DNA from: Paenibacillus macerans
Lineage (GTDB): Bacteria > Bacillota > Bacilli > Paenibacillales > Paenibacillaceae
DNA length: 64,000 nucleotides
Reading direction: 5' to 3'
Assembly (NCBI RefSeq): GCF_900454495.1
Contig: NZ_UGSI01000001.1
Location: 4,714,501-4,778,500, forward strand
The first letter of the stretch is position 1. Every line of letters begins with the position of its first letter. This document shows positions 57,571-64,000 of the stretch, in pieces. A program made the translations under genes and the position numbers. A model generated the notes under the pieces. That model was not told the DNA's origin, did no database searches, and worked only from the letters and a program-made list of their open reading frames with translations.

Positions 57571-58046
57571 TTTCTCGTCACATCCTTTATCGCTTTTTCA
57601 AACACGGATTTTGACTTTAAGACGGCCTCTTTGGACTCCGGCATATTCAGCCCGTGAATGTACAGCACCTTGGAATCGGAGCTCAGCTCCATCACGACCG
57701 AGCCTGGCGTGAGGCAAATCAGCAAGGAAAGGAGCGTAATCTCCAAATCCCCCTCCAAATCCGTCTCCACCTTAAAAATTCCCGGCTTCACATCGAGTTT
57801 GGGACGAAGAACATGCTTCACGACCATCATCGAAGAAATAATCAGCTCATTGATAAACAGCACGAACAGCTTGCCGATCGCAGCCAGCGTAAACACATAA
57901 AACGGGCTTTTAAAGAAGCGGCGCATGCACAGTAAAATAAACATGCCGACAAAGTAACCGCTGATAAAGTTCAATACGCTCACTTCATCCTGCAGAAACA
58001 TCCATAAGCAAGCGATAAATATGTTGAGAAGCACCTGAACGGGCAT
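57567..58046 (-). CDS. mrpE: Na+/H+ antiporter subunit E
   Basis: 159 residues, typical MrpE: two N-terminal helices, then a cytoplasmic domain with LICLTPGSVVMELSSDSKVLYIHGL. Follows mrpD by 15 bases. Confidence 0.94.
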   Translation of the reverse strand: MPVQVLLNIFIACLWMFLQDEVSVLNFISGYFVGMFILLCMRRFFKSPFYVFTLAAIGKLFVLFINELIISSMMVVKHVLRPKLDVKPGIFKVETDLEGDLEITLLSLLICLTPGSVVMELSSDSKVLYIHGLNMPESKEAVLKSKSVFEKAIKDVTRK

Positions 58047-58061
58047 GGCTGTCTCCCCCCT

Positions 58062-59543
58062 TTATTCAAACACGGCATCAATATACAGATTTGGATTCAG
58101 CAATTCCTCGGCAGCTTGAGCCACATAACCTGCAAGCCCTTCGGCGCCGATTCCCAGGGCAAGACTGGCGATAGTCAACAGAGCAATCGGCAACAGCAAG
58201 CCCTTCGCCGTCCCCTTCTCCTCCTCTTCACTTAAGAGCCGGTCGCCCCAAAAAGCGTTCATGAACATTTTGATCATGGAATATAGAATGCACAAGCTGG
58301 CCAGCAGCCCGACCGCCCCCAGCCAGAAATAACCGGACGCAAAGGCGCCTTGCGTAATGAACACTTTGCCAAGAAAGCCGCTTAACGGCGGAATGCCGAC
58401 CATGGACAGCGCGGCGATAAAGAACATCCAGCCGAGCTGGGGATGAAGGCGGATCACCCCACCGGAATCTTTTAGATTACTTGTTCCGGTCAGATGAATA
58501 ATCGTGCCGCCGATCAAAAAGACGAGCGCCTTGATCACCATATCGTGAATCAAATAATAGATGGAACCCATCATGCCGGTGTGTGTGAATGAGACGAGCC
58601 CGAGCATAATAAACCCGACACTTAGGACCACATTGTAGGTTAATATTTTGCGCAAATCCCAATAACCAATCGCTCCGATTCCGCCCAGAACCATCGTGGC
58701 GGCAGCGAGTATCCCTATAAACAGATGGGTGATCTGCGGCTCATGATAAAAGATCAGCGTAAACATCCGAAAAATCGCATAGATCCCCACCTTGGTGAGC
58801 AGGGCCGCAAAGATAGCCGCGATGGCCGTCGGCGGCACACTGTAGGAGCCCGGCAGCCAGAAATAAAGCAGCAGCCCCGCCTTTAAAGCGAAGACAATCA
58901 GGAACAGAAACGCAACCGTTGTAATAAGTCCATCCTGGCCGACCTCAGCGATCCGGATCGAGATGTGGGCGAGGTTCAATGTGCCCGTGATCGAGTATAA
59001 ATAGGCAACGCCCATTAGGAAAAAGGCGGATGAAATGATGTTCGTAAAAATATATTTGAGCGACTCGCGCAGCTGCCTTTTGGTGCCGCCCAAGCTGATC
59101 ATGACATAAGAAGCAAACAGAAACACTTCAAAAAAGACATATAAATTAAACAAGTCGCCCGTTAAAAACGAGCCATTGACCCCCGTGACCAAAAACAAAA
59201 CCAGCGGATAAAAATAAAGCTTCTCCTGTCTTCGGCCAATCGACGGAAAGGCGTAGAGCAGACAGCCTGCCGAGACCACCGAGGTAGCGAGCAGCAGCAA
59301 AGCGCTGAACATGTCGCCAACGAAGCTGATGCCATACGGCGCTTCCCAACCGCCCAGCTGCAGGGTTTGAATCCCGTCATTTCTGATCTGATTTATCAAT
59401 AGGACGGAGACGACCCCCGTAGCCAGCAATGCAGCCAGACTAAGAACCTTTTGAAGCTGAATATTTTTCTGAAAAATAATGAGCACCATTCCCGTGAGCA
59501 GAGGTATGACCACCGGCGTAATTAATAAGTTATTCATCCTCAT
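58062..59543 (-). CDS. mrpD: Na+/H+ antiporter subunit D
   Basis: 493-residue proton-translocating subunit related to complex I NuoN/NuoM, with about 14 helices. TM5-region Glu (FEVFLFASYVMISLG) and TM7 Lys (ALKAGLLLYFWLPGSYS) are present. Overlaps mrpC by 14 bases. Confidence 0.95.
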   Translation of the reverse strand: MRMNNLLITPVVIPLLTGMVLIIFQKNIQLQKVLSLAALLATGVVSVLLINQIRNDGIQTLQLGGWEAPYGISFVGDMFSALLLLATSVVSAGCLLYAFPSIGRRQEKLYFYPLVLFLVTGVNGSFLTGDLFNLYVFFEVFLFASYVMISLGGTKRQLRESLKYIFTNIISSAFFLMGVAYLYSITGTLNLAHISIRIAEVGQDGLITTVAFLFLIVFALKAGLLLYFWLPGSYSVPPTAIAAIFAALLTKVGIYAIFRMFTLIFYHEPQITHLFIGILAAATMVLGGIGAIGYWDLRKILTYNVVLSVGFIMLGLVSFTHTGMMGSIYYLIHDMVIKALVFLIGGTIIHLTGTSNLKDSGGVIRLHPQLGWMFFIAALSMVGIPPLSGFLGKVFITQGAFASGYFWLGAVGLLASLCILYSMIKMFMNAFWGDRLLSEEEEKGTAKGLLLPIALLTIASLALGIGAEGLAGYVAQAAEELLNPNLYIDAVFE

Positions 59544-59871
59544 TTCCCCTTAATCGTTCCATGTCATCCGTCCCGTAGTTTTGATAGGCGCGGTAACATA
59601 AAACTAATACTAGCGCGGTGACCGCAAAATTAATGACGATCGCCGTTAAAATCAAGGCTTGGGGAATCGCATCCGTGAAACCTGCTGTTGTTTTCTCATG
59701 CAGAAGGGGAGGCGCCCCGGTTTTTAGACCGCCGGAAGTAATCAGCAATAAATTCACGGCATGGCCAATAATCGATGACCCCAACACAATCCGCAGCAGC
59801 CGCCGCGATAAAATCAAATAGGTTCCGATGGATACCAAAATGCCGACCAGGATAACGATTAATGTCTCCAT
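59530..59871 (-). CDS. mrpC: Na+/H+ antiporter subunit C
   Basis: 113 residues, NuoK-like, three helices (GTYLILSRRLLRIVLGSSIIGHAVNLLLI, then DAIPQALILTAIVINFAVTAL). One base after the mrpB stop. Confidence 0.95.
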   Translation of the reverse strand: METLIVILVGILVSIGTYLILSRRLLRIVLGSSIIGHAVNLLLITSGGLKTGAPPLLHEKTTAGFTDAIPQALILTAIVINFAVTALVLVLCYRAYQNYGTDDMERLRGNEDE

Positions 59872-59872
59872 A

Positions 59873-60295
59873 TTAGCGGTCCTCGCTTATGCCCAAAATA
59901 ATAACGACCGCGGTACCTATCACAGCCAAGGCAACTCCCGTATCGAAAATCATCGCGGAAGCAAGCTCGGTATCCCCGAAAATCGGCAGGTCGACATGGC
60001 CGAAGATCTGGAATAGAAACGGTTTGCCAAATATGGCTCCCGCCATCCCCGTTCCGACAGCAATCAACACGCCGATGGCCGCGAGCTTCTTGAAATCGAT
60101 GCGGATATTTTCCCGCACCTTCTCGATGCCAAAAGAAAGATACAGCAGAACAATCGCCGCCGCCGTGCTCAGCCCCCCGATGAATCCGCCGCCCGGCTGA
60201 TGATGACCATTCAGAAACAGATAGATCGAAAAGGTAAAAATGATGACCACCGCTACCCGGGTTACACTTTTCAGGATCACATTATTCGGTTTCAT
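59873..60295 (-). CDS. mrpB: Na+/H+ antiporter subunit B
   Basis: 140 residues, four helices, signature HHQPGGGFIGGLSTAAAIVLLYLSFG. ATG 60295 has AGGAGGGGG just upstream and overlaps the mrpA end by 14 bases; the longer open frame lies inside mrpA. Confidence 0.94.
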   Translation of the reverse strand: MKPNNVILKSVTRVAVVIIFTFSIYLFLNGHHQPGGGFIGGLSTAAAIVLLYLSFGIEKVRENIRIDFKKLAAIGVLIAVGTGMAGAIFGKPFLFQIFGHVDLPIFGDTELASAMIFDTGVALAVIGTAVVIILGISEDR

Positions 60296-62759
60296 CTTGC
60301 CCCCTCCTAAATGTTTGGTGAGCGCTGCTTCTTGAATCGGCTTCAAGCAAACTCGCTTCGGAAGCATCGGCTCTTTTGGAACGCTGATGGATCAGGATAT
60401 ATACCCCTAATCCGGCAATGGTTAATACGGATATTTCCAGCATCGTATCGAAGCCGCGGAAATCCACTAAGATCGCGTTGACGATATTTTTGGCCCCTGC
60501 CAGTTCATAGGCATTTTCGAAAAATGAGGTAATAGACTCGAACAATTTATGACCGTTTGCGGATAACGCCAAAACCGTCACCGTTAGCCCGACAGCCGCC
60601 GAGATGAGCAGATTCGTTAATTTGAAAGGAATGCGTTCGATGTCCTTCGCAAGCTTCGGCAGATGATAGAAGCACAGCAAGAACAACACCGTGGTCACGG
60701 TCTCCACCACCATTTGGGTCAAGGCCAGATCGGGAGCCCGGAAGATGACAAAGAACATGGAAACCATATAACCTAACGCCCCCAAGGCCACGATAGCCAG
60801 GATCCGATGACTGGTTAACAACACGGTTAACGCGGCGATGATCATCCCGATCACAAGCCCAGCATCAAAAACACTAACACTAGCGTTATTGGAGAAATCG
60901 AACCTGATCCCGTAGAACAGCAGCAGCGAACCCATTAGTAAAATGGTAAAGAAGGCAAAAATGTAGATTAGATAATGCCGCAGCGAACCTGTCATATACC
61001 GGTTAGTCAGCGAGGCCGAAAGCTTTTCCGTACCCCGTAAGGTTTGATTGTATAAATGATTCAGCGTCAGCCGCTGAGGATAATTTCGCACGGCCTTGAT
61101 CCACCGCTTCGCGGTTTTGAACAGAAAGATGCCGACGGCCACTACCCCGATCGTCATGAGCAATTCCATATTCAATCCATGCCACGCGCTGATTTTCAGA
61201 TCGTAGGCGGAAACGGACATCATCGGCAGAACCGCGGTTAGGGCGGGGGCAAGAATATATTTCCCCAAAACATTCGGGAAGAAGAAAATGAGGATCACCA
61301 GCAAACCTAAAACAATGGGTGAAATCAGCATACCCAGCGGGGCCTCATGCACTTCTCGCGTCAGCTTTTCCGAGCGGAATCTTCCGCCAAACGTCTTGAA
61401 TACGAAAATCATGCAGTAGACGAAAGTAAAAATGCTGGCCACCCAAGCGATGATCGGGAACGCCATGCCGATGTGGCCCAGACCGAAAATACCGGCATGG
61501 GATACTTCCGTCACGGCCCCAAAGAACATTTCCTTGCTCAAAAAACCGTTAAACGGCGGCAGCCCCGCCATCGAAAAGGCGCCGATCAAAGCGATCGTAA
61601 ACGTAATCGGCATCACCTGCATCAACCCGCCCAAATAGCGGATATCCCGTCTGCCTGTCTCGTGGTCAATAATGCCGACGACCATAAACAAGCTTCCTTT
61701 AAAGGTGGAGTGATTAAACAGATGGAATAAGGCGGCAAATGTGGCCACCGTAAAGACGGTACCGCTCTCGCCGGGTCCAAAATAGACCGCTAAAGAACCG
61801 ACCCCAAGCAGGCTCATGATCATTCCCAATTGGCTGATGGTCGAGTAAGCCAACAGCGCCTTGAGATCAGTCTGTTTTAGCGCCGTCAAAGAACCGTAAA
61901 GCAGCGTAATGATGCCGATTCCGGCTACTAACCAAAACCACACGGCACTGCCGCCAAAAATCGGAGTCATCCGGGCCACCAAATAAATGCCGGCTTTGAC
62001 CATCGTGGCGGAGTGGAGGTAACTGCTCACCGGAGTTGGCGCCTCCATCGCATCCGGGAGCCAAATGCCAAACGGGAATTGCGCCGATTTCGTAAAGGCT
62101 CCCAGCAAAATACATAACATGGCGGGAATAAACAAGGCATGGCCTTGGATCATGTTCACATTCGCCATGAGTTCCCGAATGCTGTAGGTATCTCCGATGA
62201 TGATCAGCATAATAAATCCGGCCAGCATGCCGAAGCCGCCAAGGACGGTAATCAATAACGACTTTAAAGCGCCTTGACGGGAGCTCTGGCGCTCGTACCA
62301 ATAGGAAATCAATAAGAAGGAAGAGACACTTGTCAATTCCCAAAATCCATACAGGACTAATAGGTGATCAGAGAATACCAATCCCAGCATGGCCCCCATA
62401 AACATAAGCAAATAAACGTAGAAGTTATGGAGCGCCTCACGGATTTTGGACATATAAAAAATAGAATAAATAATGACTAAGGTACCGACACCGGAAATGA
62501 GCAGGCCAAACAATAAACCAAGCCCATCCACATACGAGGTAATATTGATGTTGAAGGACGGGATCCAGGACAATGTGTATTTGTAGGTTTCCCCGGCGGC
62601 AACATGGGGTATATATTGTAATAAATAGATAAAGATAGTTAGAGGCACGAGCAGAACGAACCAGCCCGTATGCACTTGACGATTCAAATACTTATACAGA
62701 AAGGGAACCGCAAGTGCACTGATCAACGGAAGAAACATGAAGATAAAGAATGTAGCCAA
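60282..62759 (-). CDS. mrpA: Na+/H+ antiporter subunit A
   Basis: 825-residue NuoL-like subunit fused to a C-terminal MbhD/E-like region. Proton-channel motifs: SDHLLVLYGFWELTSVSSFLLISYWYER and FTKSAQFPFGIWLPDAMEAPTPVSSYLHSATMVKAG. The Mrp complex exports Na+ (and other cations) for alkaline and salt tolerance. I prefer TTG 62759, with GAGGAGGG 5-6 bases upstream, to GTG 62765, which would directly abut the SD. Confidence 0.94.
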   Translation of the reverse strand: MATFFIFMFLPLISALAVPFLYKYLNRQVHTGWFVLLVPLTIFIYLLQYIPHVAAGETYKYTLSWIPSFNINITSYVDGLGLLFGLLISGVGTLVIIYSIFYMSKIREALHNFYVYLLMFMGAMLGLVFSDHLLVLYGFWELTSVSSFLLISYWYERQSSRQGALKSLLITVLGGFGMLAGFIMLIIIGDTYSIRELMANVNMIQGHALFIPAMLCILLGAFTKSAQFPFGIWLPDAMEAPTPVSSYLHSATMVKAGIYLVARMTPIFGGSAVWFWLVAGIGIITLLYGSLTALKQTDLKALLAYSTISQLGMIMSLLGVGSLAVYFGPGESGTVFTVATFAALFHLFNHSTFKGSLFMVVGIIDHETGRRDIRYLGGLMQVMPITFTIALIGAFSMAGLPPFNGFLSKEMFFGAVTEVSHAGIFGLGHIGMAFPIIAWVASIFTFVYCMIFVFKTFGGRFRSEKLTREVHEAPLGMLISPIVLGLLVILIFFFPNVLGKYILAPALTAVLPMMSVSAYDLKISAWHGLNMELLMTIGVVAVGIFLFKTAKRWIKAVRNYPQRLTLNHLYNQTLRGTEKLSASLTNRYMTGSLRHYLIYIFAFFTILLMGSLLLFYGIRFDFSNNASVSVFDAGLVIGMIIAALTVLLTSHRILAIVALGALGYMVSMFFVIFRAPDLALTQMVVETVTTVLFLLCFYHLPKLAKDIERIPFKLTNLLISAAVGLTVTVLALSANGHKLFESITSFFENAYELAGAKNIVNAILVDFRGFDTMLEISVLTIAGLGVYILIHQRSKRADASEASLLEADSRSSAHQTFRRGQDETE

Positions 62760-62801
62760 ACGCACCCCTCCTCATATACGAATCTTGCGGTCTTCAACGA
62801 T

Positions 62802-62830
62802 TTGACTCTTTCCGCGACATCCATTATAGT
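62802..62830 (+). promoter_or_regulatory. Sigma-A promoter of the UspA-like gene
   Basis: TTGACT (62802-62807), a 17-base spacer, TATAGT (62825-62830), in the 109-base region shared with the divergent mrp operon. Confidence 0.7.
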
Positions 62831-62874
62831 CTTACATAGTTTAGCCCGGCTCTACTATTTAACCTTGAGGTGAA

Positions 62875-63567
62875 ATGCTTAACATGGACAACGTAAATAA
62901 TGAATGCATTTTAGTCTGCGTTTATTATGGACCGAACGGCGAAAGACTAATCAAACGCGGTTGTAAAATCGCCAATATGATGAAGGCCCCGCTTTATATA
63001 TTGACCATTGACTCCAAGCCGTTTGATGAATTGGACGCCGAGAAGACTTTTTACATTGAACAATGGAAAGAATGGGCCAACTCCAATCCGTCGGCTCAGT
63101 TTATTATGAAGGACAATGAAAGCCGTCCTGTCTCCAAGGTCATAGCGGAAGTGGCCAGAGCAAAAAATGTCACACAGATTATTCTGGGTCAGACGGCGCA
63201 AAGCCGATGGGAACAAATTACGAAGGGATCGATTATTAATTCGTTGGTGCGTGAGATCCCTTTTGTTGACCTGCATATCATTTCGGTCTCCCGTTATATC
63301 CGCGACGGGGAAGGAATGTACCAGCATGGAATCCGCGCTTATTTGATTAAAGATGGGGAACAGTATAAACTAAGCTTCTGTCACGAGAAAAATACCGAAT
63401 ATGAAGGCATCTTCTTCAAAGAAATCGATACGGATTTCGATAATGGCATTTTCCGTTTTATGAAGGACGCTGAAACGCTGCAGGTCCCGGTCCATGACGG
63501 GATCGTCACCGAATTTAAAAACGTGGATATGAATCCAGCGCTGGATTTGGACGACGCTGACGAATAA
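62875..63567 (+). CDS. Universal-stress/KdpD-type sensor domain protein
   Basis: 230 residues. The first ~140 resemble the USP domain of KdpD sensor kinases (ILVCVYYGPNGERLIKRGCKIANMMKAPLYILTI, then VTQIILGQTAQSRWEQITKGSIINSLVREIP). The rest is a separate small domain. There is no kinase part. Being divergent from the Mrp antiporter, it may link cation status to its regulation (inference). GAGGTG lies 2-5 bases before ATG 62875; ATG 62884 is an alternative start. Confidence 0.8.
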   Translation: MLNMDNVNNECILVCVYYGPNGERLIKRGCKIANMMKAPLYILTIDSKPFDELDAEKTFYIEQWKEWANSNPSAQFIMKDNESRPVSKVIAEVARAKNVTQIILGQTAQSRWEQITKGSIINSLVREIPFVDLHIISVSRYIRDGEGMYQHGIRAYLIKDGEQYKLSFCHEKNTEYEGIFFKEIDTDFDNGIFRFMKDAETLQVPVHDGIVTEFKNVDMNPALDLDDADE

Positions 63568-63611
63568 GGATCAATGACCGGACGCCGGCCAGTGATCAAG
63601 TGAATTCCGCT

Positions 63612-63644
63612 ACTCTCCGCATGTTTTATGTGGGGAGTTTTTTT
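63612..63644 (+). terminator. Rho-independent terminator
   Basis: ACTCTCCGCAT and ATGTGGGGAGT pair over 11 positions (two G-U) with a 5-base loop, followed by T6. Confidence 0.8.
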
Positions 63645-63665
63645 CATTTCAGAACAAGCATTTTA

Positions 63666-64000
63666 TTATAAATTCACATCCACCTTAATCGGCTGCTTCT
63701 CGTTCTTATCAATGCCTAAATACTTCAGCGTTTCCGCCGTCGACTGATGATGCAAGATCGATTTTACGATGGAAATGGCAATTCCCTTATGATACGCGTG
63801 ATAACCAAAAGTTTTGCGCAGCGTATGCGTCCCAATTTTCTCCGCTATTCCTACCTCCCTTGCCGAGTGGTTGATAATACGGTAGGCCTGCTGACGGGTG
63901 ATCGGACGGCCGTCCTTTTTGGATCGGAATAAATAATCCTCCGCCTTCCAATCGCCGCCGGACAAATATTCGGTTAATATCTCCCCGATCTTGCTGTTCA
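63666..64000 (-). CDS. Tyrosine recombinase/integrase, C-terminal part (cut by window edge)
   Basis: The last 111 codons are in the window. The catalytic domain shows HTLRKTFGYH (His-x-x-Arg), LHHQSTAETLKYLGI (His/Trp position and Tyr nucleophile) and the YLFRSKKDGRPITRQQAYRIIN lead-in. It is a phage-type or plasmid-type site-specific recombinase rather than XerC/D by its short C-terminus. A mobile element or a chromosomal att locus may lie beyond 64000. Confidence 0.9.
   Translation of the reverse strand, partial: NSKIGEILTEYLSGGDWKAEDYLFRSKKDGRPITRQQAYRIINHSAREVGIAEKIGTHTLRKTFGYHAYHKGIAISIVKSILHHQSTAETLKYLGIDKNEKQPIKVDVNL

Overview
The window looks like a chromosome segment of a spore-forming, Gram-positive Bacillales bacterium, most probably Paenibacillus or a close relative. 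The reasons are a moderately GC-rich sequence with strong AGGAGG-type ribosome sites, a CotF-type spore coat gene, a copper-amine-oxidase-N-domain surface protein, and several operons with the gene order known from Bacillus subtilis (pspA-ydjGHI, czcD-czcO, a bmrC/bmrD-like ABC pair, mrpABCDEFG).

Layout. 1-6.1 kb: 5' part of a Ca2+-type P-ATPase, uridine kinase, a heterodimeric ABC exporter, an SGNH hydrolase. 6.2-18.4 kb: DUF378, CotF-like coat protein, an inverted-domain GH3 glycosidase, a two-component system followed by two PepSY proteins, a TetR regulator with a membrane protein, a surface propeller protein, DUF4261. 18.4-24.6 kb: ADP-ribosylglycohydrolase, TatD, KptA RNA 2'-phosphotransferase, a candidate small RNA, Rrf2 regulator with nitroreductase, MscL. 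24.6-34.1 kb: an RNA-repair island. One strand carries three tandem Y-RNA-like, tRNA-mimicking RNAs, then rsr (TROVE/Ro), rlaP nucleotidyltransferase, hen1 and pnkp; two WYL-domain regulators diverge from it. 34.1-43.5 kb: thymidylate-kinase-like protein, DeoR regulator, DMT transporter, pspA-ydjGHI, small membrane proteins, VanZ. 43.5-50 kb: a truncated beta-glucoside PTS gene that still has its promoter, cre site and antiterminator RNA; lrgAB; an IS110-family element; czcD-czcO with a perfect operator. 50-64 kb: a GNAT-PP2C fusion, a CAP-domain secreted protein, SRPBCC/ArsR, the seven-gene Mrp antiporter, a UspA/KdpD-like protein and the 3' part of a tyrosine recombinase.

Two things stand out. 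(1) The RNA island joins end healing and sealing (Pnkp), 3'-terminal 2'-O-methylation (Hen1), a nucleotidyltransferase (RlaP) and Ro/Rsr with three Y RNAs. At least one Y RNA is a clear circularly permuted tRNA carrying an Asn-type anticodon loop. (2) About ten intergenic elements of about 180-195 bp, of five unrelated sequence families, share one geometry: four 21-bp imperfect palindromes with start-to-start distances of about 51, 62 (or 72) and 51 bp, which are whole numbers of DNA helical turns. The motif sequence differs between families while the spacing is kept. I know of no described repeat with this architecture.

All calls come from reading the sequence. No database search, folding program or alignment was run.
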